A program made the translations under genes and the position numbers. A DNA stretch of 64,000 bases from Symsagittifera roscoffensis (lineage: Eukaryota > Xenacoelomorpha > Acoela > Convolutidae): positions 83,497,574 to 83,561,573 of the forward strand of contig NC_087063.1 in assembly GCF_963678635.1 (NCBI RefSeq), in the 5' to 3' direction. Below, in pieces: positions 9,400-20,062 of the stretch. The notes below the pieces were generated by a model. That model searched no databases, was not told the DNA's origin, and saw only the letters and a list, made by a program, of their open reading frames with translations. The number at the start of each line of letters is the position of its first letter. The first letter of the stretch is position 1.

Positions 9400-10095
9400 C
9401 AAGAGCATATGTTGACAAGATTTTGAAAAAATAACTAGCAACTCATAAAAACCCATATATTGGAAATAGAATTTGCATCCTTTGTAACAGAAAAACGTCA
9501 CATCTCGGAAACTTACAGCATTTGAGCAGTCGCATTTCGGACGCAAAATGTGCAACATGAAACTTCTGAGAGTAGCCAACTACAACGTTGAGAATTTCGA
9601 AGCATGTGTACTTTTCAAAATCTAAGTTTTCCGAAAAATTAAAAAGAAATCATGAAACACGTCACATCTCGAAAGCTACAAGGATTTGAGCAGTCAAATT
9701 TGAAGATTCGAGATTCGCAACCCGTGAGACCCTGAGAGTATTTTCACAGCCCCCACTACAAAAAATGGAATTCAAATTCTTGAAGAAAAAAATTTAAATT
9801 TAAACTTTTTGAAATTTTTTTAAAAAATCACAACAAACGCCACATCTTGACAACTACAACGAACTGAGCAGTCATATTTGGAGATAAAACTCGCAAATCC
9901 GTGTAGTACCCTAAGATAGCCTCACTATAGAGATGAAATTTTCAAAATTTGTGAAATTTTCTATATCTAAGAACTTTGAAAAACCTTAACGTCATATCTC
10001 GAAAACTACAAGGATTTGATTATTCATACATGGAGGCCAAAAAGGCAACATCTGGGGAAGCCTTGAAAGCATATCACTGTTGGGTTGCTTAGTTC
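9400..10095. repeat. Degenerate tandem repeat, 150-180-bp unit, four copies
   Basis: The phrase ACGTCACATCTCGAAAACTA (with changes) recurs at about 9496, 9660, 9839 and 9989. It is followed each time by a GGATTTGAGCAGTCA-like segment and later by GAGAGTA-like text. Copies are well diverged. No coding sequence is supported. Confidence 0.6.
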
Positions 10096-12421
10096 AAACG
10101 TGGTCAACTAAACACTGAATTCAAACTGGAAAATCAGAAAAAATCTTAACCATTGCAATGCTTAAACTTAAAAAAAATCTTTTGTTGAACATGCAAAAAA
10201 AATAAGTTGAAAACGCTTAAAAATGGCGAGATAGTTAAACCCGCATTTAAATGTATAATAGATAATAGATTAACCAAAAATGTCTCAACTCTTCAAGATA
10301 TTGATGATGAAATGATGAAATTTAGTTTAAGAAAAATTGGCTTCAAGATAAAAATGATTATGCGATTGACGACCAACGTCAAAAGCGTTAGATGTAATTG
10401 TATCCCATTCAATTTTTACAAGCGACATTCATTTTAGTTGAATTCAAATCACAATTTACTTCAATTGCAGAACCAACTTTACCATTTCTTTATACTCGCA
10501 GATTTCGAAGACCTTCCTAGAAGCCAAGCTAAAGCCTAAAGAGTTTTGCTGCAGAAAACAACGAAAAAATTACTTTATTTTACACAAGCCAAACCGGATT
10601 TGCACCACTTATGTTTCACAACAAACATATCATGGCAAGCAAACCGAAAGGAAATGAGACAAAGCCACTGAATTTTTGTCTCGAATGATGTTCAATTTGA
10701 CAAAAAAAAACGCAACACCCGGTGTGAAGTAAGATATCGGAAACATTTACCGAGCTATACTAAGCCCACAACATTTTGGTAACACCCGTTGAGCCGAAAA
10801 CAAAACAAAAGGTTGTCATGTCTTAAGTTCTTAACTGTTCTGCCCTGCCAAAACATAGTAAAAATCTATTTTTCCCTTCAAAAGACACCAAATTAAGTGA
10901 CTAAGCCGATAATATATGAGTCGAAACCATTTAGGCCGAATAAAGCCTTTAACCAAAAAAAGAAGCAATTACAAAGTCAGAGTGAGTAATATTATACAAA
11001 TTAGAAATGAATCAAGGACATTCTCAAATACAATGAAACCTGCTAATAACACAAGAAAAGTCGATGAAGGGCCAACTAGGCCAACAAAACATACAGAAGA
11101 ACGATAGGCCGAAACATTTTGAAGCAGGAACAGTTGTGTTCAAAAAAAAGACCCTGGCCGGAGTCAACCTAGGTCCTGACCCGTCCTAAGCCTATTCGTT
11201 ACCTCCATGCCAAGTGTGCCAGAAAAGCTAAGAAGTTCGAATTGATTCTCAATTTAGCTATCACATGATTCCAGAAAAAATTATATATAACTAGCTTATA
11301 AAAGTCATATATAACTAGCTTATAGTTCCGATATGATAACGCTAGCTAGTCGCAAACGCAATTACACAAACAGATCTAAAATATTGTTGGAAAAAAGTCA
11401 ATGATCGCGAGGAAACCGAAAATACTGACTTGTTTTTGAAAAACTTTCAAAATTTCGAATTTCCAAGGAAGATGATATAATCTTGAAGCTCTTTAATATT
11501 CTTGAACAATCTATGATTCATATTTTTTGATAAAATAAACCCAAGGTGAGAAAACAGGTTTTTAAAAAACTTTGTTTTTAGCTGAGAAAATTGAAAATCA
11601 AAATAATCTAAAGTAATAGTCAGATTTTTTGTGCCATTTCCGTTTCTAAAAGTGTTTCCATGAATTCCCTCCTTTTGGCAAACGAACTGAATTCAAGTTA
11701 AAAGTCAAACACCAAAAGATCGAAATTAGTAAGAACATTTTCCTGGAAAAAACATCATCACTACCTATTCAAGCGTCTTCACCACGTTCAATGAAACTTC
11801 AAATTTAGAATTCAATCAACGACAACATACGAATGTTAAAATGACCTTATAAAACGTTAAAATAGCGGAAACTTCGAGAAAATTAGGTGCGTGCTGCTGG
11901 AAATAGGCCGACAAAAACTAGTATACTTATTTCGAGAACTACAATTTAGAAACTAAAAATTTCCATAAAGCGAAAAGTACTCGTAGGCCTTCGTCATCCC
12001 AAGTATTTTAAATGGTCAGAATTAGTAACTTTTTAAAATAAATACGGAACAAGTTGAAAAACGTAACTAACATGTTGAAAAACTAACATGCAGAAATTCA
12101 AATTTGTTTTTTAAGCTCTTCAAGGGTTTCATTGCCGCTAAAAAAAACGAAAAGAAAGGCTTCAATGTGATATTTCACTTGAATTCGTACAATGTTGTTT
12201 AACTCTTCGCAGCGGTAAAAACAGCCTGATTTTATGGCCTCATACATAGAAAAGATTTATATTTACTTCAAAATATAATTAAATAGGTTGCAACAAAATA
12301 GAAAATAATAGGAAATGTACACAAATTAGGAAACATCAAAGTGATATTGTAAAAATGTACAGTATTATCTTGATTGGAGCATTTCAAACTAAGCTTTTAA
12401 GATTAAACTGAACAACAAAAT
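10096..12421. other. Gene-free AT-rich spacer with dispersed repeats
   Basis: No frame here looks coding. The piece 10,680-10,800 is a diverged relative of the ~305-bp repeat at 33,670 and 38,798 (GGAAACATTTACCGAGC...AAGCC...GCCGAAAAC). At 11,281-11,326 the 18-mer ATATATAACTAGCTTATA occurs twice in tandem. Confidence 0.6.
11146..11222 (-). repeat. tRNA-derived SINE head (fragment)
   Basis: The minus strand contains TGGCATGGAGGTAACGAATA (A-box-like) and CCTAGGTTGACTCCGG (B-box-like) at tRNA spacing. It is closely related in layout to the copy at 21.2 kb. Confidence 0.55.
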
Positions 12422-14934
12422 CTAGAGAGTGTTTGTAGTTGTGAAATTTAGTACTTCAAACGTGGTTCCATCGCCTTTTAGTTTCACGGGAAGATATGGG
12501 ACGAAAATGAGCACGGACCAGTGTAGTTTAGTTCCGAACACTGACTGTACGTTGGTGTGTTTTGACTTGCATCTGTACTTGGATAGCTTTCGGTTTCTCT
12601 CGTAAGTCGTTAGGCCAGAGTGCAAGTAGGCCGAGTGATACAGCAGTAGGTAAGTTGAGAAGAGAAACGCGACCACACTGAGCAGCAAAACTAGTACTAT
12701 CAGAAAGGGCAACTCCTGAAACATCATCATCAGCATCACCAACTATGGTATTTTCAGACCATTTTTTCTACGGTAAGTAGGGGTTACAAAAGTTCACTAG
12801 TTACAAAGTCACTGTAAGTTAGCGAGTTAGGTCAAATAAAGAAGGCGTGCCCGTGGTTCAATCTTCGCACATTACATAATTTTTTTTAAAAAACAGCGAT
12901 TTAATCCAAATCTTTTTCAGTATTTGCCCACAATTTGTTAAATTTTGGTTAACAGTTTAAGTTCATACCCAGTACAATAAGATGCAGCTCTCTGGGTTTA
13001 TGGATTGCCTAACCTTTTTTCAACCACTAATCTCAACCATTGCCTTAAAAAAGAAGCTTTAGGATTTATAGACAGTTTTCTGTAGCCTAATTTGAAATGT
13101 TTTTTTTACTACTTTTATCTATGAAATGAAAATTAAACGAAATGCGGGAAACTTATGGAAAAAGAATGAGGTTAACTTCCATTTTTTGTTGAAGTTACAA
13201 GACCCCCCCCCCTCTGATTTTTCAGAAATTTTATGTTATCAATTGCTTTGAAACGTGTCAGCGAGAAATATTGAACATATTTATACAACATTTCGTACGT
13301 GCAAAATGGCGTGTAAACATTCTTGAATTTTTTTAATTTTACGAGAGGAAACAGTAAAATATTATTTAATTTTTTCTGAAGTTATCAAGTAAATCTTACC
13401 TTGGTAAGTCCAAACAGCCAGGCGATTGAGGGGAAGAATATGACTAGAAGTGTTCTCCAGTTCAACCCCCCACACTCAGTGATGACATAGTCGAAGTTGG
13501 TGGTCAACAGAAGCAGACAAAGAATCCACAGAAGAGCTATGATGCTGATGAAGTATCTGTAGTTTGTGAAGCCAACACACCTTCCAGTGAAGTAGCAGTG
13601 GTGGTCGAAGCGCAACACACAGATATTACACCTGAACAACTAACTGAGATTAGTTTAAGGCAAATCAATAACATATTGCATCAGCTTCATTTTTGGATCA
13701 ATACCAGGGCACTGTACTCGGCAGTACGTAATTTGCGGGGGTATATTTTTTGAATAAAAATGGAGTTTTTCATTATGGGGGTTCAAAATTATCAGGGGGT
13801 CCCTCAAATTATTTGAATCGATTCTGATATATATTATGACAAAAACAAGCCAAAAATGATCTTCAACGTAAAAATAAGCAGAAAAATTTAGTTACTACAT
13901 ATCAGCGTCATTTTTTACATGAAATTTTTTTTTATTTGGAGCCTTCAAAAATGGCATTGTTTTCGTTTACTTTGGGTGTAAATTTTTCGGTATAAAAATT
14001 ACGAAGGGGTCCATTCAGACACTCCCAAAACTTGAAGGGGTCAATATTCTAGGGGTGTGGAGTCCATGAAGAAGTCAATTTGTGTTGGGAGGTCTCGACA
14101 ATTAAGTAGTGCAGAGTAATTTTCAGATTTTAATGTAAAAGCTTCCGTGTGTTTACAAAAGTTACAGTTTGACCACGTAATGGTGTTTAAATCAGATTTT
14201 TTTGTGCCAGGAGAGTAACAATTTTTGTGCCAATTGGTTCCGAAAAAAGGAGGATTACTGTTTTATTCTACAGATGTTCTGATATCACCTCAACTTAGCC
14301 TTGCTTATTATTTAATACATAGCATCAGCAAGTTTTAGTTAGAAACGACATCAGAAAATATGTAAACTAAGACAGTAACCCTCCTGTTTGTGGATCAAAC
14401 TAGCGCAAAATGGTAACTCTCTTCAGCTAGAACTGAGTTAAAATCTGAAGGTCAAAACTGATGTGACATCCTACGGCTTTATTTAGCAGACGTCCGTCGA
14501 ATGATGATTTTCATGGGTCGGTAAACTATAACCAACTCTCTCAGGTACTGCAAGCCCTAATTTCTATTCAGGTAATATTTTTCAAAACTCAGGCAGGAAT
14601 GGATCGATCTCTTTAGATACCTTTGACAATGGTAGCTTCTAGGAGGCGAGTTCTGGTTGCAGATCCAGCAGAACTTCCACTCTGGCTTCTGCACAAAGGG
14701 TAACATGACACCTCTAGTTGTGCTATCTGTTGTGATGAGTTTAAACCAACAGAAGTAGATTGCAACAGAGAGATAACTGACAACTGCATAAGAGACACTC
14801 AAGGTCATTCCATCGAATATCTTGGGAAGGAGTAGTGTGAACTGGATGCCTATTGAGGTGGGGAATAAAAGTGCAAATAGGGTAAAAGGGATGTAGTCTG
14901 CCCTGTCAGGTGGGATGAATTTGCGCCACATCAT
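12422..14934 (-). CDS. DHHC-type protein S-palmitoyltransferase, three exons
   Basis: Exons 14934-14621, 13631-13400 and 12715-12422 join in frame (AAG|GTATCT, TTCAG|GTG; AAG|GTAAGA, TTTCAG|GAG) to 840 nt, 279 aa. The Cys-rich domain spans the first junction: CWICNQNSPPRSYHCQR then CNICVLRFDHHC, with the catalytic DHHC at residues 114-117, followed by the invariant CVGFTNYRYF. Two membrane segments lie in exon 1, more follow in exon 2 (ISIIALLWILCLLLL) and exon 3, and the family TTxE motif is TTYE at 218-221. The enzyme transfers palmitate from its own Cys to Cys of substrate proteins at Golgi/ER or plasma membranes. The short length and TGRCVGFTNYRYF resemble the ZDHHC24/22 group, but that placement is tentative. 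Introns are 989 and 684 nt. Confidence 0.9.
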
Positions 14935-14945
14935 ACTCGCGTTTT

Positions 14946-14965
14946 CTGAAAACAAGAAAAAATAA
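14946..14965 (-). promoter_or_regulatory. Splice acceptor 11 nt upstream of DHHC gene ATG
   Basis: The minus strand reads TTATTTTTTCTTGTTTTCAG, a strong pyrimidine-rich acceptor, then AAAACGCGAGT, then ATGATG. It fits a trans-spliced leader site or the end of a 5'-UTR intron. Confidence 0.55.
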
Positions 14966-15093
14966 ATTGTTCGATCTGCAGTTTCACGATTGTGATCCTA
15001 GCACATAGACAATAAATAAACACCATTCTATTAAGCTTGTTAGATAAAGATCAACTTTATCTTACAGCGGTTGCTATTTAGATTGAATATAGA

Positions 15094-15321
15094 CAGGTGC
15101 GGATTTAGGGGGGAGGGGGCGTACTTTGTGCTATTTTGAGATATCCATTTTTGGTTACGGACCCTAAAATTTTTCTAAAGGCGCCTTAGGCGCCAATATA
15201 TACTAATTTTGAGGGGGAGCGCGCGCCGAAAAAACGCAATTACCTAAAAAAAAGGTCGACAAAATTTTCAAATTTTTTTGAAAATCCGCCACCCCTCGAG
15301 AAAATCCTAGATCCGCCCCTG
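15094..15321. mobile_element. hAT-type MITE with intact 8-bp target duplication
   Basis: The left end is CAGGTGCGGATTTAGG and the right end, reverse-complemented, is CAGGGGCGGATCTAGG. They are flanked by a perfect direct repeat AATATAGA at 15086-15093 and 15322-15329. An 8-bp duplication and CAGGG-type ends are hallmarks of the hAT superfamily. At 228 bp it has no coding capacity. The perfect duplication implies a relatively recent insertion. An inverted internal fragment of the same element lies at 15,664-15,750. Confidence 0.85.
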
Positions 15322-15663
15322 AATATAGATACATTCACCTTTTTAACCAACTGCCGACTAAAATACATTTTTTTTCACCTGACTGTTTTTAATCAGATTT
15401 AGGCAGCTTAATTATTTCATGGACTGGTAAAGACCTGTAAAATATAGCAACACTTGCTTCATAAATATGAATGAACATGTGAAATATGAAAGATAAAAAG
15501 AAGCTAAGATTTTTAACAAGTTCTATTTAGAATATAATTTTGAGGGATTCAGATCAGGTAAAAACTTTAGAAAATTTTGACGACGTTTTCTTTCTTCGCC
15601 GCAGGCAAATTTTTGAAACAACAGGTCAAAAAAGCCGTTTTTGGAAAATGTTGACAAAAAAAT

Positions 15664-15910
15664 CGCGTTTTTTTGGCACGCGCTCCCCCTCAAAGTTAGT
15701 ATAAATTGGCGCCTTTAGAAAAACTTTAGGTTCCGTCACCAAAAATGGACTTCCTTTGCGTCGGCAGGGGGTCAAATCATGATCATATTCAACTCAACGG
15801 ACAAACCAGAATGAAAAAATAATTCAAAAGAAACAAAAACAGAAAACAAATTTACTGGTTTAAATTTGAAAAAAAAAATAAAGACCAGCTATTTTAAACA
15901 TGGAAAGCTC
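15664..15910. repeat. Inverted MITE fragment joined to a copy of the satellite segment
   Basis: Positions 15,664-15,750 are an inverted internal copy of the hAT-type MITE at 15,094 (GCGCCTTTAGAAAAACTTTAGG, GGGGGAGCGCG). Positions 15,751-15,910 match the segment of the 772-bp array unit that runs from TTTGCGTCGGCAGGGGGTCA to CATGGAAAGCTC. This is the only copy of that segment I see outside the array. Confidence 0.75.
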
Positions 15911-16754
15911 GACAAAAATAAGACTGAAGCCAACATTTTGGATTCCTCAAATTTATATACATTTTTTCTCGGATGGAGATCATTTAACGGAAACCACGTC
16001 GAAGACTTCTTGCAATTAGCACCGAAAAACTTGAAACATAGCCAAAAGACAGTTGGAAAAGAGTCAATAAACGCAATAAAACAAAAAGCACTTACTCGTT
16101 TTTTTTTTCGAAAAAAAATCTCAACTTTCGGACCTCAAAGAAAAAAATAGATGCCCTTAAAGCTCTTCCAATTTCTAGAACAATTGATGACTGGCTCTTT
16201 TTCAATAAAACTAATCCAATTTGAGAAAACTAATTCTATATGTAATTATTTTGTTTCGTTAGGAAATCTGAAAAATAAATTCAATTTTCGAAACTGGAAG
16301 TCGCACATAATTTTCGTGATGTTTTCACTTTACAGTTAGATAGTAGAGTTTGCCTTCCTTTTAACTGCCTTCCGTTCAATTTTCAATTGTAACAGCTACT
16401 TTTCAAAACAATTTAGGCTAAAAAGCATGAACATATTTTCAATTGTTCTAGAAAAACTTTTATTAATTTTCACTTTTATTAAGACGGATCTGGGAATGGG
16501 CTGAAGATTTCTCCAAAACATTTTGTAAGATTTCAACCATGCTTATAAAAACCAACAAAAACTGGAAAAAAAAATCATTCGGAATCCGATCGAAACAAAG
16601 CCAACACTCAAGATCCGAAAAAACCGAACTTTTTGGCACAAAAATACTATCAAAGGAACTCATAACAGGCACACAAGGCCCATACCTAACATGCAAATAC
16701 TACATTTACCTCTGTAGTGAAATACGTTGGAACAAATTCACATGCGAATTCTGT

Positions 16755-16824
16755 GGACAATGTTGTTCACGGGAAAAAAAGTCTAGTACCATGTTGCAAT
16801 ACCCTTGCTTAACGCAAGGGTAAT
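16755..16824. repeat. TTTACGGG...TTGC hairpin repeat, copy 2
   Basis: The block GTTGTTCACGGGAAAAA, then TGCAATACCCTTGC, then TTAAC, then GCAAGGGTAA. The terminal hairpin is CCCTTGC/GCAAGGG. Confidence 0.55.
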
Positions 16825-17584
16825 AGAGTAAAAAAATTCCGATTGATTCAATATTTATTTTAGACAAACTGTTTGAAAAACCTGTTCCGATTTGATAACG
16901 CTAGTTACTGTTAACATAATACCTAAAAAGGATAGCCGGTTATTGTGCAAGTAGCCTACAAAGATCCGACCAAATTGATTTCCGTCAAATCTAAGAAAAA
17001 AGAAACTCAATTTTTATTTGCAATTATTGCCTAAATTTCTTCATATTTTTTCCAGAGAGAGCCATTGAATTAGCTGAAAAAATCTAAAACGAGCGGCAAC
17101 GATGGCTAAGAAATAACGTTAAAACTAGAGAAACAGGCTTAAAATTCTGGTAGAACTACAGTTGGGATCTCAGCCTCTCATTAAATGTCATCTAATTTAG
17201 TTTGAAAACCAAAAATATTCAGACCATTTTTTCTCGACACTCAGAGAAATTTTTAGTATGGGTTTATTATGATACACAACTTGAACACTACGAATATTTT
17301 TTGAGTTAGTAAAAATTGGTGGACAAAAAACATCTAGTTTTGACTTCAAAGTTCAATTTACTAAGTCAATATTTTTGATTCGTTCTTATAAAAATCTGCG
17401 TTTCATAGACCAGCCCTCTACAAACGCAGTGTAAAGAGTCCTTAAAATTCTCAGTAAAGCAAGAAAAAATAAACACAGGAGAAACTGTATTTAACACGCT
17501 CGAAACTACTAGCGAAAAAACGACAAAAAGCAGCTCTACTCTACGAAGTGAAATAAAGAAATGGTTAAAATAAGTCTTGGAAAT

Positions 17585-17680
17585 TAAAATTTTGCTGCGG
17601 CGGATTCGATCCTACGCCCGCAAGATTCAGATTCCCCTGTCTCGCCATGGGCCCTTGACAATTTTGTAACACTAGCCACA
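17585..17680 (-). repeat. tRNA-like segment
   Basis: The minus strand contains a TGGCGAGACAGGGGAATC A-box-like block and GTAGGATCGAATCCGCC, a near-perfect B box with flanking T-stem bases. It is the most tRNA-like of the minus-strand copies, but I cannot draw a full cloverleaf with a clear anticodon stem. SINE head or tRNA pseudogene. Confidence 0.45.
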
Positions 17681-19564
17681 CAAAGCAGCTACATAAGCTA
17701 TAAATTACCAATGCGATACAAAAGTGCCACAAAATACAAATAGACACAATTTTGTATGATTAAAACAAAATGAAGGCATCCACACTAACTTGGCATGTAA
17801 CAAATTGGAAAGCATAAAGCCAAATTATGCATAAAACATGCTTTTCAAAAAATACGAGATATATTCAGTTAGAAAGTTCCTGATATGGAATTCTAATTAT
17901 TGCACTGTTGATTGAAACAAATAGTTTTGGTTCATTTGATGAATCAAAATGCATCAACTGTGTTAACTTATTTATTAAATATCGAACTTTGATGCAGTGC
18001 TCCAAAATACCTCAAAAGTGCCCCTAAAAGGGCACCAAAATTTGCTATTTAGGTTGGAAATAAATACTCGTACTAACACACTACACTCGCTGAAGCTGGC
18101 GAGTGTAATAACCCAAAAATAAATGTTTTCAGAAAAATTGCTCATCATTTTAGATGATTGAAACTTTGTCGATAAAATAAACAGAAATTGGAACAACTGG
18201 ATCAATCGTTAACTTTTTTCTTGCTGGGAAATCTAAAATTAACATTGATTCGCGCAATTTCTATTTTGGCTACTGTAGAGCGTTACTTGCTGTCGATTTA
18301 GCAAAAAATGATATTGAAACAGATCGAAAATCAAACCACTCGAATGAAAAACTAAGCGTGAACAATATCCCCCTATTTTTCTAATAACCCAAAACAGAGC
18401 CAATAGAAGATAACCCAAAACAGAATTATAAGATACTTTTTGAACATTAAAAATTTGCAATTCGTTCACGCTTTTCAGATTGAGACAACCTTTTATGGTT
18501 GATAAGTTTTTTCCATTACACTAACCCAATTAGGAAAAGTGGTCCTAAAAAAATTCAATCTCAATACCAAAGCTATTCAAATTTTTACTCCCTTCGCATT
18601 TTTGTAATTAGAAAGCGTAATTTGTTTTCCGTTTAGCAAATAAACTACATTTCCCTGAACAAGAAAAACCAGGACCAAAATTATTGTCTTCCATTTCCTC
18701 ATTGACACTTAAAGAATACCCACGACATAAATAAATGTCTTCACTTCGCTCACTTACAAATTTCGACCCCCACGCCCCCCCCCCACATCAAACAAAATTC
18801 AAAACAAAGACATATAGAAACTTGGCTTCGCATAGCCAAGCGAATGAGCAACCTGTCGAATGAGCAAAACTTTTATACAGCTTATTTAATAAGCTTCTGA
18901 AAGTAACATAAAAAAATATCTACCAGACCGTAGAGAATTAATCCCCGACCGATAGATTACGAATGCATTTTCTAGCTAGAGCTCAATTTCTTGATGATCG
19001 CAGCTTACTGCATAAAAAGAGTCAAAAATGCATGCAACTACGACAAAAAGCTTAAGCTGTTTTGGATCCCGCAAAAAACTAAGCACTGATATTGGAACTT
19101 CTATTATAAAAAAGTTGACTGGTACTATATAACACAAGCTTCGAATTAACGCCTCTCTTTCCGGAGACAAAAGAATATTCTAGTCATTTTGTGAAGAAGA
19201 AGTGATCTAGTTTAGGATATTTTGCTGTCTCTAACAAAGTTAATTTGACCAAAAATGTATTAAAATTTTTAATTGCAAAAGTTTGTGGTTCAATATTTTA
19301 CAGATACATCTGCTGAATTATAAAGCTTTCAAGAATCATAGCAATGTATTTGAAGTAAAAAACGAATTAGATGGTAGATTCAACTTCCTCGTATCGTGAC
19401 AAGTATTGCGAGGAAAGACGAAGCCAGTAGGCACTCTGGGTATTGATATGGCAGCGATGTTTGGGTTATCAAATGCTCGATTTCTTCTGTGGAAACTTCT
19501 TCGATCTAAGCAAAACATCTGGCTGTAAAACATTAAGCCTAATCCTGGCCTACAATTCTTGCCT

Positions 19565-19735
19565 AGAAATTATCAGGATCTCTTTAACTATATCACCTCT
19601 TGGGTACCCAGTAACGAATATCCCCCACTACCTATGAAGAAATATATCAACGGTTAAGCATGTCAGATTTTTAAACCTAGTAACGAATCTCCCCACCTTT
19701 TGCAAAAGGGGGGATATAGTTGAAGAGATCCAAAA
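19565..19735. repeat. Paired CCCC/GGGG hairpin repeats
   Basis: GGATCTCTTTAACTATATC at 19,568 and its inverted partner GATATAGTTGAAGAGATCC ending near 19,731 flank GTAACGAATATCCCC and GTAACGAATCTCCCC blocks. The right half has the hairpin CCTTTTGCAAAAGG. It is the same family as the insertion in zinc-finger paralogue B. Confidence 0.55.
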
Positions 19736-20062
19736 TTTTTTCTGTGAAATCGCTTCAAATTCGCATGCGCGATTGCCAAATCAACTAAGAATTCATTGCC
19801 CCAATACTGCTGTTGTATATTTAGATAGTTTAATGAATCTAAAATCGAATTCAACGATTCAACTAAACAAGTGAGGAAATCAGCCCCATCTCCCTAGAAT
19901 CAGTCCCTGATTAGAACTTTTTATCAATCCGCATAAAATCAGAGCATAATTACAATTAGCATGTTCCGAGCTGATACGATAATTTCATTAAAGAAAAGTG
20001 CGTTTTAGAATCATCAAACTTTACTCGGCATTTTAGAGATTTTGAACGTGTGACTTGTTTTG

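Larger units (their letters stand above)
15911..20062. other. Gene-free AT-rich spacer
   Basis: No coding sequence is supported. Short frames on both strands are A/T-rich and lack recognisable motifs. Listed repeats lie inside. A 7-bp-arm hairpin CTTGGCT/AGCCAAG lies near 18,820. Confidence 0.55.

Noticed and set aside
13690-14110. Possible MITE in DHHC intron 1 (G-run rich segment)
   Set aside because: It has GGGGGTC/GGGGTCC-like motifs, but I could not find matching inverted ends or a target duplication.
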